Shown here piece by piece: positions 45,374 through 55,378 of a DNA stretch of 64,000 nt; position 1 is the stretch's first letter; every line of letters begins with the position of its first letter. This stretch comes from Nocardiopsis suaedae (GTDB taxonomy: Bacteria > Actinomycetota > Actinomycetes > Streptosporangiales > Streptosporangiaceae). The notes under the pieces are model-generated. The model was not told the origin of the DNA, did no database searches, and saw only the letters and a list, made by a program, of their open reading frames with translations. The position numbers and the translations under genes are program-made. The stretch covers positions 1 through 64,000 of the forward strand of contig NZ_JAQFWP010000001.1 in assembly GCF_027706745.1 (NCBI RefSeq), in the 5' to 3' direction.

Positions 45374-45943
45374 TCAGGCGCACTGCCAGAGGAACCGGCC
45401 CTCGCCCGTCTCACTGTTCAGGAACGCGTAGCCGATTCCCGCGTCGCCGAAATTCACGTCGAACGGCGCTTTGCAGCTGTCCAGTTGGAGCACGTGCTCC
45501 CACGTTCCCGGGGCCTTCGGTTCCTCGTTGCGCTGGAGCCAGGCGGGGGCGCCTCCCAGGAAGGTGAAGGACTCGTCGTCCGTGTCGGGGGCGGAGGTCA
45601 CCGCGACGTGGTCCGGGCCGTGCGTTGGGCCCGTCTCCAATGGAGCGACCTCATAGAAGCTCGCGGGGCGTCCCGGCTGGGCGAAGAACGCGTTCTCCCC
45701 GCCGTCGGGCTCCCACGTGCCTTCGACGAACTCCCCGTCCTCCTCCTCGGTCATGAAGAGGTAGCCGAGGCGCACCCCGGCGCCGGGCAGGCGGACCTGC
45801 CCGATGAACCGCATGGGGTTGCCGGTCTCCGCCGACAGCGGCCACGCGGGCTCTTCCAGCCAGACCGGCTGTCCGCCGAACTTGGTGACCGGTTCCCGGA
45901 CCGGGACGTCGGACTTCTCGAATTGCAGGACCTGCTTGTCCAA
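45374..45943 (-). CDS. DUF1963/YwqG-like protein, paralogue A
   Basis: A 189-residue soluble protein. Motifs are VTKFGGQPVWLEEPAWPLS, NPMRFIGQVRLPGAGVRLGYLFMT, GPTHGPDHVAV and GYAFLNSETGEGRFLWQCA. Four paralogues in this window share these and a cysteine at or one residue from the C terminus. The start is TTG 45943 after AGGA, matching the 189-residue length of paralogue C. It has its own ECF-type promoter (46007-46032), and the CBS gene lies just upstream on the same strand. Function unknown; DUF1963 proteins are widespread and uncharacterised. Confidence 0.82.
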   Translation of the reverse strand: MDKQVLQFEKSDVPVREPVTKFGGQPVWLEEPAWPLSAETGNPMRFIGQVRLPGAGVRLGYLFMTEEEDGEFVEGTWEPDGGENAFFAQPGRPASFYEVAPLETGPTHGPDHVAVTSAPDTDDESFTFLGGAPAWLQRNEEPKAPGTWEHVLQLDSCKAPFDVNFGDAGIGYAFLNSETGEGRFLWQCA

Positions 45944-46006
45944 GGGGGGTTCCTGTCTGTCTGTGGGGTGGTGCAGGGCCCAGATCCCCGCCGTGTCGGT
46001 GGTACC

Positions 46007-46032
46007 GACGGATGGGGCGGAGGAGCGGTTCC
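46007..46032 (-). promoter_or_regulatory. ECF-type promoter of DUF1963 paralogue A
   Basis: Minus-strand -35 GGAACC (46032-46027), 16-bp spacer, -10 CGTC (46010-46007). The same arrangement precedes paralogues B, C and D. The start codon lies about 60 nt downstream. Confidence 0.75.
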
Positions 46033-46138
46033 TCTGGAGACGGGCGGGGCGCTGAACGGCGCCAGGACCGTTCCGGCGCACAACGGGACCGAGGGGCGCC
46101 TCACGGCGGCCCCTCGGTCGGAATCCGGTCGGGGAGCG

Positions 46139-46567
46139 TCAGGAGGAGTACACGCGCTCCACGAAATGCGCCAACTGGTCGTCGGACAGGAACTGGGCCA
46201 GGTCGGCTTCGCTGATCATGCCGACGAACCTGCGGTTCTCGTCGATGACCGGCAGGCGGCGGATCTGGTTGCCCTCCATCTCCCGCAGGACGTCCTGTAC
46301 GCTCGCGCGGCTCGCGATCCAGTGGGGCGTGCCCCGGCACAGTTCCCCGGCGGTGACGTGGGACGGCTCGTGGCCCGAGGCCACGCACATCACCACGATG
46401 TCGCGGTCGGTGATGAGCCCGACCATGCGCTCGTCGGGATCCATCGGGTCGCTCACCGGTAGGGCGCCCACCCCGTGCTCCCGCATGAGCTGCGCCGCAC
46501 GGTCCAGGGTCTCGTCGGCGGGGATCCAATGGGCTCCAGGGTGCATGATGTCGGCGGCGGTGGTCAT
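46139..46567 (-). CDS. Tandem CBS-domain protein
   Basis: A 142-residue protein made of two CBS domains: TAADIMHPGAHWIPADETL, MREHGVGALPVSD, GLITDRDIVVMCVASG, then MEGNQIRRLPVIDENRRFVGMISEADLAQF. Such Bateman modules bind adenine nucleotides and are often stress-linked. ATG 46567 is the family start. It sits between DUF1963 paralogues A and B; the corresponding place in the second cassette lacks it. Confidence 0.9.
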   Translation of the reverse strand: MTTAADIMHPGAHWIPADETLDRAAQLMREHGVGALPVSDPMDPDERMVGLITDRDIVVMCVASGHEPSHVTAGELCRGTPHWIASRASVQDVLREMEGNQIRRLPVIDENRRFVGMISEADLAQFLSDDQLAHFVERVYSS

Positions 46568-46735
46568 GTCCCGGCCTCCTCGGCTCGGATTCCTGATGGA
46601 CGGGGCCGTCCACAGGCCTCTCCCGGTCAACGCTAGGAGCGTCCCGGCAAAAGGCACGACACATGGCGGGTCCGGACTCGCCAAAGGCCGCAGGGGCGGG
46701 TGGCGGACGGCGCCGGAGAACGCGGTGCGTTTCGG

Positions 46736-46763
46736 GGAACCGGATCGCTCCCGGACCCGTCTT
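46736..46763 (+). promoter_or_regulatory. ECF-type promoter of DUF1963 paralogue B
   Basis: -35 GGAACC (46736-46741), 16-bp spacer, -10 CGTCTT (46758-46763). The downstream word TTGTCCGTTG is nearly the same as at paralogue D. Confidence 0.78.
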
Positions 46764-46816
46764 GTCCGTTGCCGGGGGGCGCACAGGGCGCCGCCGGATC
46801 GGGACGAGGAGATCGC

Positions 46817-47563
46817 ATGACCGTTGAGGACCTGCGGACCCTGCAGATCGGCAGGCTGGTGCCCCTGGCCGAGGGGGAGTCCGTGCGGGCGGACGACGGC
46901 GGACCGGCGACCAGGCTCGGCGGCCAGCCGGACTGGCTCTCCGAGCCGGAGTGGCCCCTGGCGTCCGGGAAGGCCCAGCGCTTCATCGCGCAGGTGCGGC
47001 TCCCCGGCTCCGAGCCGAGGATGGCCTACATCTTCATGGAGGACGACGGGTTCGGCGACCAGGACCCGGACTTGGGCGACCTCAGTGAGTACGACTGGAA
47101 CACCGACGTCCCGTCCACCTACCGCGTGACCGACTCCCACGCCCCCAACACCGTCATCGTCCAACCAAACGGCACACCCCGCGTCCCCACCGCGCCGGTC
47201 GCGGAGGGCCCGACCCTGCACAACATCGTCCCTGGCCAGGCCATGCCCGTGGCGTACCGGGTGGAGCTCGCGCCGTACGTCCCGGAGACGGTGGAGGCGG
47301 AGGTCGAGGGGGAGGAGGACGTCCCGGTCGCCTGGTGGTCGGGTGACGCGAAGTTCGACGAGGAGGAGGACCGCCCCGACGTCCAGGTCGGAGGGAAGGC
47401 CTTCTGGCTCCAGATGCAAGAGGTGCCTGACGACTGGCACCACGTGGCCACCATCGACTCGGCCACCGACAAGTACTCCATCAACTGCGGCGACAGCGGC
47501 CTCGCCTACGCCTTCCTGAACCCCGAGCAGACCAACGGCGTCCTGATCACCCAGTCCTGCTGA
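46817..47563 (+). CDS. DUF1963/YwqG-like protein, paralogue B
   Basis: A 248-residue member of the four-copy set (RLGGQPDWLSEPEWPLASG, RFIAQVRLPGSEPRMAYIFM, KYSINCGDSGLAYAFLNPEQ, ending TQSC). It is longer than A and C because of an acidic central insert. ATG 46817 has GAGGAG 5 nt upstream and an ECF-type promoter about 55 nt before that. It is divergent from the CBS gene and from A, and its closest relative is D. Confidence 0.83.
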   Translation: MTVEDLRTLQIGRLVPLAEGESVRADDGGPATRLGGQPDWLSEPEWPLASGKAQRFIAQVRLPGSEPRMAYIFMEDDGFGDQDPDLGDLSEYDWNTDVPSTYRVTDSHAPNTVIVQPNGTPRVPTAPVAEGPTLHNIVPGQAMPVAYRVELAPYVPETVEAEVEGEEDVPVAWWSGDAKFDEEEDRPDVQVGGKAFWLQMQEVPDDWHHVATIDSATDKYSINCGDSGLAYAFLNPEQTNGVLITQSC

Positions 47564-47635
47564 ATGCTCGGGACCCGCAGGCCGAAGGTGCGGCGCTGCA
47601 CCAGCGCCGACCGGGGCGGCTGAAGCCTGCACATC

Positions 47636-47693
47636 CGGACGGTTCGCCCGCGGATCGGCGCCGGTCCCGGTCGACCGGCGGGCGAGCCGTCCG
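47636..47693. terminator. Hairpin terminator between cassette copies
   Basis: Arms 47636-47651 and 47678-47693 pair over 16 bp with one mismatch. It lies between convergent paralogues B and C. Part of its loop repeats the hairpin at 45326-45359. Confidence 0.75.
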
Positions 47694-47700
47694 CCACAGG

Positions 47701-48270
47701 TCAGCAGCAGTGCCAGAAGAAGCGGCCCTCGCCGGTCTCCGTGTCCAGGAAGGCGTAGCCGGTGCCCGTGTCGCCGAAGTTGACGTAGAACGGCACGTCA
47801 ATGCTGTCCAGCTGGAGTATGTGCTCCCACGTTCCGGGGGCATCAAGAAGCACATCGGGGGCGCCTCCCAGGAAGGTGATGCCGCCTCCGACGAACGGGA
47901 TGGAGTCGGGGTCGTACGTCACCGCGACGTGGTCGGGGCCGTGCGTCGGGCCGGTCTCCAGCGGGGCGGCCTCGTAGAAGGAGGCGGGGCGTCCCGGCTG
48001 GGCGAAGAAGGCGTTCTCCCCGGCCTCGGGATCCATGGTCTCGTAGCCGTGCCCGTCCTCCTCCTCGGTCATGAAGAGGTAGCCGAGGCGCACCCCGGCG
48101 CCGGGCAGGCGGACCTGCCCGATGAACCGCATGGGGTTGCCGGTCTCGGCTGACAGCGGCCATTCCGGCTCCTCCAGCCAGACCGGCTGCCCGCCGAGCT
48201 TGGTGACCGGCTCCCGGACCGGTTCGTCGCACTTCTCGAATCGCAGGAATCGCGGGGTCTGCTCGTCCAC
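47701..48270 (-). CDS. DUF1963/YwqG-like protein, paralogue C
   Basis: A 189-residue paralogue of A, with long identical blocks (GGQPVWLEEP, NPMRFIGQVRLPGAG, TEEEDG, GENAFFAQPGRPASFYE). It ends FFWHCC. GTG 48270 is preceded by AGGAGG at 7 nt, and its promoter matches the ECF type. It is the C member of the second cassette copy. Confidence 0.83.
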   Translation of the reverse strand: MDEQTPRFLRFEKCDEPVREPVTKLGGQPVWLEEPEWPLSAETGNPMRFIGQVRLPGAGVRLGYLFMTEEEDGHGYETMDPEAGENAFFAQPGRPASFYEAAPLETGPTHGPDHVAVTYDPDSIPFVGGGITFLGGAPDVLLDAPGTWEHILQLDSIDVPFYVNFGDTGTGYAFLDTETGEGRFFWHCC

Positions 48271-48335
48271 AGGGGGCCTCCTGGCCGTGTGCCGAATGTG
48301 GCAGGGGACCGGAGTCCCTACCGTGTCGGGGAATC

Positions 48336-48361
48336 GACGGGCGCGACGGGGGGCCGGTTCC
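48336..48361 (-). promoter_or_regulatory. ECF-type promoter of DUF1963 paralogue C
   Basis: Minus-strand -35 GGAACC (48361-48356), 16-bp spacer, -10 CGTC (48339-48336). The start codon is about 65 nt downstream, as for A. Confidence 0.75.
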
Positions 48362-48365
48362 GACG

Positions 48366-48424
48366 CCGTCCACCAGGGGGCTTCCCGACCCACGTTAGGA
48401 ACGGCCGGGCAGAGCGCACGCCAC
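48366..48424 (-). other. Leader block homologous to the CBS gene's upstream region
   Basis: CCGTCCAC, CCCG, ACG-TAGGA-CG and GGCA align in order with 46606-46663, the upstream region of the CBS gene in cassette 1. Here the CBS ORF is missing and the block abuts the paralogue C promoter. It marks a deletion of the CBS gene in the second copy, or its insertion in the first. Confidence 0.55.
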
Positions 48425-48539
48425 CTCCGGTGTTCTCGGACTCACCAGAGTCCTACGCGGACAGGCGCGGCGTGCGGAGCGGGAGCAGTCGGGAAGGGAC
48501 GGGGAGCGTCGCGGCGGGAGAGATGATGGGTGCTCTCCG

Positions 48540-48567
48540 GGAACCGGGGTCCCCCGGCCCCCGTCTT
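48540..48567 (+). promoter_or_regulatory. ECF-type promoter of DUF1963 paralogue D
   Basis: -35 GGAACC (48540-48545), 16-bp spacer, -10 CGTCTT (48562-48567), then TTGTTCGTTGG. Compare the promoter of paralogue B at 46736-46763. Confidence 0.78.
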
Positions 48568-48619
48568 GTTCGTTGGCCGGCGGATGCGCAGGCCACCGCC
48601 GACGGGGAGGGGGAGGGCC

Positions 48620-49306
48620 ATGAGCGTTGACGACCTGCGGACCATGCACTTCGGCAGGCTGGTGTCCGCAGAGGACGGGGAGGCCGGAGCGGCGGCCGAC
48701 GGCGGGCCGGTGACCAGGTTCGGTGGCCGGCCGGACTGGCTCTCCGAGCCGGAGTGGCCCCTTCCGGGCGGGAGGCCCCTGAGATTCGTCGCGCAGGTGC
48801 GGCTCCCCGGTGCCGAGCCGAGGATGGCCTACATCTTCATGGACGACGGGTACGAGAGGGACTTCAGCGAGTACGGCTGGAACACCGACGCTCCGCAGGC
48901 CTACCGAGTGAACGACCCCTACATCCCCAACACGGTGATCGTGCAGCCGGGAGGCACGCCCTATGTGCGCACCGCGCCGGCCGCCGAGGGGCCGACGCTG
49001 TACTACAGCGCCACTGGCTCCGACCGCACGCCCGTGGAGTACCGCGTAGAGCTCACCCCCTACGAAGGGGACCCCGGCGAGGACGCGGAACCCGAGGACG
49101 TGGTCCCGTGGTGGTCCGACGTCCAGGTCGGCGGAAAGGTCTTCTGGCTCCAGGGCGACGAGTCCCCCGGCGACGAATGGCACCACCTGGCCACCATCGA
49201 CTCCGACGACGGCAAGTACTCCATCAACTGCGGCGACGCCGGGACCGCCTACGCCTTCCTGAACCCGGAGCAGACCGGCGGCATCCTCATCGTCCAGTCC
49301 TGCTGA
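48620..49306 (+). CDS. DUF1963/YwqG-like protein, paralogue D
   Basis: A 228-residue paralogue of B (RFGGRPDWLSEPEWPLPGG, RFVAQVRLPGAEPRMAYIFM, KYSINCGDAGTAYAFLNPEQ, ending VQSC). Its acidic insert is shorter than in B. ATG 48620 has a GGGAGGG ribosome-binding site. It lies 31 nt from the convergent glcF stop. Confidence 0.83.
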   Translation: MSVDDLRTMHFGRLVSAEDGEAGAAADGGPVTRFGGRPDWLSEPEWPLPGGRPLRFVAQVRLPGAEPRMAYIFMDDGYERDFSEYGWNTDAPQAYRVNDPYIPNTVIVQPGGTPYVRTAPAAEGPTLYYSATGSDRTPVEYRVELTPYEGDPGEDAEPEDVVPWWSDVQVGGKVFWLQGDESPGDEWHHLATIDSDDGKYSINCGDAGTAYAFLNPEQTGGILIVQSC

Positions 49307-49337
49307 ACCCCGGCGCCCGCGGTGTGCTGGAGCCGCG

Positions 49338-50693
49338 TCACACCAGCGCCGACGGCGGCAGCCCCCGGATCGAGGCGTCGAGCACCTGGGCCGTGTGGGC
49401 GACGGCGATCTCCTCGCCGCGCTCGCGCATGGTCGCGGCGATCTGCAGGGAGCACCCGGGGTTCCCCGCGACCAGCAGGGACGCCTTCGTGGAGGCGACG
49501 TCGTCGGCCTTGCGGGTCCCCAGCTCGGCCGCGGGTTCGGGGTTGAGCAGGTTGTACACCCCCGCCGACCCGCAGCAGATCTCCGGGTTGGGCAGGTCGG
49601 CCACCTCCAGGTCCGGGATCGAGCGCAGAAGGTCCCGGGGCTCGGCGGTCACCCCCTGGCCGTGGGAGAGGTGGCAGGCGTCGTGGTAGGCCGCCTTCAC
49701 CGGCAGCGGGTGGCGCTCGGCGCGCGGGCCGAGCTCCGCCAGGTACTCGGAGAAGTCCACGACCTTGGCGGACAGTGCCTCGGCGCGGCGGACCAGGTCG
49801 TCAGGGCGGCCCGCCTCGCGCAGCACCCGGCCGTAGTGCTTCATCGTGCCGCCGCATCCCGCGGAGTTCACGACGACGGACTCGACCCCTGCCTTCTCGA
49901 ACGTGCGGACGGTCTCCTCGGCGAAGCGCGCGGCCTCCTCGGCGCGGCCCGAGTGCGAAGAGAGCGCGCCGCAGCACCCCTGGCCCTTCGGGATGACGAC
50001 CTCGCAGCCCTCACTGGCCAGCACCCGTGCCGTCGCCGTGTTCACCTGGGGGAAGAACGCCCCCTGCACGCACCCGGTGAGCATGCCGACGACGGCCCGC
50101 CGCCGACCGGCGGCCGGGACGCGCTCAGGAAGCGCGGGCACCTTCCCCTTGATGGGCGGCGCCATGCGCTCCATCGCCGCCACGGACGGGGACACGCGTT
50201 CGAGTACTCCGGACGAGCGCAAGGGCTTCGCCAGGCCGCTGGCCTGGTAGGCGCGCAGGGGGCCGCGCATCAGCCCGAGGCGGCGCCGGTAGGGGAAGAG
50301 GGAGAAGATCGCCGAGCGGATGAGGCGCTCCGCCCGGGGGCGCTCGTGCTCCTCCTCCACGCGCGCGCGGGTGGTCTCGATCAGCGCGTCATAGGCGACG
50401 CCGGACGGGCACGCCGTCACGCATGCGAGGCACCCGAGGCAGTTGTCGAAGTGCCCGACGGAGGCGTCCGTGAACACCCCCTCGTCCTCCGCCTGCCCCA
50501 TGAGGTGGATGCGCCCCCTGGGGGAGTCCATCTCCTCGCCCCACAGGACGTAGGTGGGGCAGGTCGGCAGGCAGAAGCCGCAGTGCACGCAGTCGGACAG
50601 CAGGTCGGGGAACGGCCGCTCGGCCGTCCCGGCGCCGTTCTCCGCGCCTTCGGCGCCTTCGGTGCCGTCTGCGCTCTTCGCGCTCTCGGTCAT
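49338..50693 (-). CDS. glcF: Glycolate oxidase iron-sulfur subunit GlcF
   Basis: A 451-residue Fe-S protein. Two [4Fe-4S] motifs lie at CVHCGFCLPTCP and CLGCLACVTACP (about residues 35-105). Two CCG domains follow, the second with CCGSAGVYN and the first with CCGALSS. It passes electrons from the FAD subunits to the quinone pool. ATG 50693 has GGGAGG at 8 nt. It is the last gene of aceB-glcD-glcE-glcF on the minus strand. The first 25 residues are Ala/Glu/Gly rich. Confidence 0.92.
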   Translation of the reverse strand: MTESAKSADGTEGAEGAENGAGTAERPFPDLLSDCVHCGFCLPTCPTYVLWGEEMDSPRGRIHLMGQAEDEGVFTDASVGHFDNCLGCLACVTACPSGVAYDALIETTRARVEEEHERPRAERLIRSAIFSLFPYRRRLGLMRGPLRAYQASGLAKPLRSSGVLERVSPSVAAMERMAPPIKGKVPALPERVPAAGRRRAVVGMLTGCVQGAFFPQVNTATARVLASEGCEVVIPKGQGCCGALSSHSGRAEEAARFAEETVRTFEKAGVESVVVNSAGCGGTMKHYGRVLREAGRPDDLVRRAEALSAKVVDFSEYLAELGPRAERHPLPVKAAYHDACHLSHGQGVTAEPRDLLRSIPDLEVADLPNPEICCGSAGVYNLLNPEPAAELGTRKADDVASTKASLLVAGNPGCSLQIAATMRERGEEIAVAHTAQVLDASIRGLPPSALV

Positions 50694-50746
50694 CGGGTGT
50701 CCTCCCTGCGGGTCGGGGCGCGGAATGCGAGGGAAGGGGGCGGGCG

Positions 50747-52024
50747 TCAGATGCCTCCGGCGAACCGGCCGGGGGACAGGACACCGTCCGGGTCCAGGTT
50801 CTTCTTGATCGACCGCATGAGCGGCAGCCCGGGCACCGTCCCCCACGGGTCGAGGCCCGCATCGTGCACGGGGCGCGGCGCGTCCAGGACGGTCAGGGAG
50901 CCGTGGCCCCCGGTCGCCTCCTCCACGCGGGCGCGCAGGGACGCGACGGCCCGGACGGCGTTCACCGGGTCGGTCGCCGACGGCAGCGCGCTGAACAGCA
51001 CGCCGGACCCTGCCGAACCTCGGACCGGCAGGGGCCCCGCGTCGGGGGCGGCCTCGGCCAGGGCGTCCAGAACGGCGGGCAGCCGGGCCGGAGGGGAGGT
51101 CAGCTTGAGGAGCGTGTCCCCGGGGCCGCCCGGGAGCTCTCCCCAGCCCTCGGGCAGGTCCTCCGACACGGAGGAGCCGGGCAGCAGCGAGGAGACCTCG
51201 TCAGCGCGCGCTCTGATGCCGTCCTTAGGCCCTTCGAGCAGCACATGGACCGTGACCGCCCCTGCGGCCGGACGGTCGACCTCGATCGCGGTCGGGGCGG
51301 TGTGCGACCGTTGCACCGACGCCACCAGCTCCCGAGCGCGCGCGGGGTCGTCGGCCCGGGCGGACACGGTGTGCGCCGCCGGGGGGACCGGGCGCAGCCG
51401 GAATGTCACCGACGTGATGATCCCGAGCGTCCCCAGCGCCCCGGCGTGCAGCTTGCCCAGGTCGTATCCGGCGACGTTCTTGACGACCCGCCCGCCCGAG
51501 CTCGCTGCGACCCCGTCGGCGCGCACCACGGTCATGCCCAGGATCAGGTCGCGCACCGGGCCGTAGAGCATCCGCCCCGGGCCGGACAGCCCGGTGGCCA
51601 CCACACCGCCGACGGTCGACCCCGGCACCACCGGGTCGACCGGGAGCCGCTGGCCGGACGCGCCCAGCACGTCGGCCAGGTCCTCCACCGGCGTTCCGGC
51701 GCCGGCTTCGACCACCAGGTCCCCGGCGGCGTGGTCGACCCGGTTCAGCGCCGACACGTCGAGGACGACGTCGCACCGGCGTAGGGGAGCGCCCCAACCG
51801 ATCTTGGTGCCCGCCCCGCGCGGCACGAGGGCCAGTCCGTCGCGGGCCGCGGCGGCCGCCACCGCCGCGCATCCGTCGGCGTCGGCGGGCTCGGCGACCC
51901 ACCGGGGGACGACGCCCCCCACCGCGTCCCGGTCGGCCCCGGGGCGGACGGGGACGCCGGACGCCGCCAGGGCGCCCACCGCACCGTCCGCTTCGACCCG
52001 CGCCTGCTGGTCTTCGCCGCTCAT
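50747..52024 (-). CDS. glcE: Glycolate oxidase FAD-binding subunit GlcE
   Basis: A 425-residue FAD-linked subunit. The PCMH-type FAD motif is LVPRGAGTKIGWG, followed by VVEAGAGTPVEDLADVL, PGSTVGGVVATGLSGP and KNVAGYDLGKL. It partners GlcD and GlcF in oxidising glycolate to glyoxylate. ATG 52024 follows a GGGAAGGGCGGGCG leader. It is separated from glcD by a hairpin (52071-52099). Confidence 0.9.
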   Translation of the reverse strand: MSGEDQQARVEADGAVGALAASGVPVRPGADRDAVGGVVPRWVAEPADADGCAAVAAAAARDGLALVPRGAGTKIGWGAPLRRCDVVLDVSALNRVDHAAGDLVVEAGAGTPVEDLADVLGASGQRLPVDPVVPGSTVGGVVATGLSGPGRMLYGPVRDLILGMTVVRADGVAASSGGRVVKNVAGYDLGKLHAGALGTLGIITSVTFRLRPVPPAAHTVSARADDPARARELVASVQRSHTAPTAIEVDRPAAGAVTVHVLLEGPKDGIRARADEVSSLLPGSSVSEDLPEGWGELPGGPGDTLLKLTSPPARLPAVLDALAEAAPDAGPLPVRGSAGSGVLFSALPSATDPVNAVRAVASLRARVEEATGGHGSLTVLDAPRPVHDAGLDPWGTVPGLPLMRSIKKNLDPDGVLSPGRFAGGI

Positions 52025-52070
52025 CGCCCGCCCTTCCCGAACGGTTCCTGGACGCCTCGTTCCCCCGCCT

Positions 52071-52099
52071 CCCCGTTGATATCGGGGAGATCAACGGGG
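52071..52099 (-). terminator. Hairpin between glcD and glcE
   Basis: CCCCGTTGAT and ATCAACGGGG (10 bp each, 9-nt loop) lie in the 81-nt gap. It may attenuate or stabilise the transcript rather than end it, since glcE and glcF follow in the same unit. Confidence 0.6.
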
Positions 52100-52105
52100 A
52101 GGGGG

Positions 52106-53662
52106 CTAGAACTGCTCCGCCCGCCCCTCGGCCACCAGCGGGTGCACGTCCTTGCGCACCCCCGGCACCTCCCCGCACAGCCGGGGCGTGGGCAGAAGCT
52201 TCTCCGGATTGGCCACCCCGGCCGGGTCGAACGCCCGCCGGAAGAGGTCCATCGTCTCCAAGTCCTGCGGGGTGAACATGCGCGGCATCGAGCAGGCCTT
52301 GTCCACCCCCACGCCGTGCTCGCCGGTGATCGACCCGCCGTGCCGGATGCACAGGTCCAGGATGGCGCCGGAGACCTCGGCGGCGCGCTCGCCCGCGCCC
52401 GGCTCGGCGTCGTCGAACAGCACCAGCGGGTGCAGATTGCCGTCCCCGGCGTGGAACACGTTGGCCACCCGGATGCCGCTCTCGGCCGACAGCCGGGCGA
52501 TGTCGCCGAGCACCTCGCCCAGCGCGGTGCGCGGCACCACCCCGTCCTGGACGATGTAGGCGGGGCTGATCCGCCCCACCGCGGCGAACGCCGACTTGCG
52601 CCCCTTCCAGATGCGCGCCCGCTCGGCGGCGCCGCTGGCCTCCCGGATCTCGAAGGCGCCCGCGCGCTCGCACAGCCGCCGCACCATGGCGGCGTCGGCG
52701 TCCACGTCGGCGGCGGGCCCGTCCAGTTCGACGATGAGCACCGCGCCCGCGCCCTCGGGGTAGTCGCAGGCCACCGCGGCCTCGGCGGCCTCGATGGACA
52801 GCGCGTCCATCATCTCTACGGCGGCGGGCAGCACCCCTTCGGCGACGACCGAGGAGACCGCCTCCCCGCCGGCGTCCATCCCGGTGAAGGCGGCGAGCAG
52901 GGTGGTGACCTTCTGCGGGGTGCGCACCAGGCGCACGGTGGCCTCGGTGGCGATGCCCAGGGTGCCCTCGGAGCCGATGAACGCGCCGATCAGGTCGTAG
53001 CCGGGGGCCTCGGGCGCCTTGCCGCCCAGCCGCACCAGCCCGCCCTGGGGCGTGGCGATCTGCAGGCCCAGCACGTGGTTGACGGTGAAACCGTACTTCA
53101 GGCAGTGGGCGCCGCCGGAGTTCTCGGCGATGTTCCCGCCGACCGAGCAGACCTGCTGGCTGGAGGGGTCGGGGGCGTAGTAGTAGCCGTAGGGGGCGGC
53201 GGCGCGGGTGATGTCGAGGTTGGCCACGCCGGGCTGGACGACGGCGCACTCGTTGTCGGGGTCGACCTCGATGACGCGGCGCATGCGCGAGGTGGTGACC
53301 AGCACCCCGTCGGTGCGGGGGAGCGCTCCCGCCGACAGGCCGGTCCCGGCGCCGCGCGGCACGAAGGGCACGCCCTCGGCGGCGCACAGCCCGAGGACCT
53401 CGGCGACCTGTTCGGCGGTGGTCGGCAGGACCACCACCCCGGGCACCTCGGCGTGGTAGGTGAGCCCGTCGCTCTCGTAGGTGCGGCGGCGGGAGGCGTC
53501 GGTGATGACGCCGTCGCCGCCGCAGATGCGCTTGAGGCGGGGGACGAGGGCGCTCAGCCGGTCGGCGCGGTCCGCGCGGCCGTGAGCCGCGCCCGCCGGG
53601 TCCGTGGTCGACCGGTCATGGGGTGACTCGTCCGACCGATCCCGAATGGCCCGCTCCCGCAT
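52106..53662 (-). CDS. glcD: Glycolate oxidase FAD-linked subunit GlcD
   Basis: A 518-residue flavoprotein of the FAD-linked oxidase family. The FAD-binding motif is FVPRGAGTGLSAGALP, followed by VVQPGVANLDI and VGGNIAENSGGAHCLKYG. The C-terminal NAFHAGDGNLHPL-like motif (VANVFHAGDGNLHPLVLF) and GEHGVGVDK are intact. It oxidises glycolate (or lactate-like acids) to glyoxylate. The N-terminal 40 residues are disordered and the start (ATG 53662) is likely but not certain. It lies behind aceB, from which a hairpin separates it. Confidence 0.93.
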   Translation of the reverse strand: MRERAIRDRSDESPHDRSTTDPAGAAHGRADRADRLSALVPRLKRICGGDGVITDASRRRTYESDGLTYHAEVPGVVVLPTTAEQVAEVLGLCAAEGVPFVPRGAGTGLSAGALPRTDGVLVTTSRMRRVIEVDPDNECAVVQPGVANLDITRAAAPYGYYYAPDPSSQQVCSVGGNIAENSGGAHCLKYGFTVNHVLGLQIATPQGGLVRLGGKAPEAPGYDLIGAFIGSEGTLGIATEATVRLVRTPQKVTTLLAAFTGMDAGGEAVSSVVAEGVLPAAVEMMDALSIEAAEAAVACDYPEGAGAVLIVELDGPAADVDADAAMVRRLCERAGAFEIREASGAAERARIWKGRKSAFAAVGRISPAYIVQDGVVPRTALGEVLGDIARLSAESGIRVANVFHAGDGNLHPLVLFDDAEPGAGERAAEVSGAILDLCIRHGGSITGEHGVGVDKACSMPRMFTPQDLETMDLFRRAFDPAGVANPEKLLPTPRLCGEVPGVRKDVHPLVAEGRAEQF

Positions 53663-53700
53663 GGCACTCGCCCTTCCGCCCGTCGTCGGCGACAGCCGCG

Positions 53701-53747
53701 CGGAGCGCGCGGGAGCGGGCCCCTGGCGGGACGTCCCGCGCGCTCCG
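53701..53747 (-). terminator. Hairpin between aceB and glcD
   Basis: Perfect 14-bp arms (53701-53714, 53734-53747) with a 19-nt loop, just after the aceB stop codon. It may reduce read-through into the glc genes. Confidence 0.7.
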
Positions 53748-53765
53748 TGATCTCGGCCTCAGACG

Positions 53766-55370
<1,605 letters not shown>

Positions 55371-55378
55371 GCGATACC

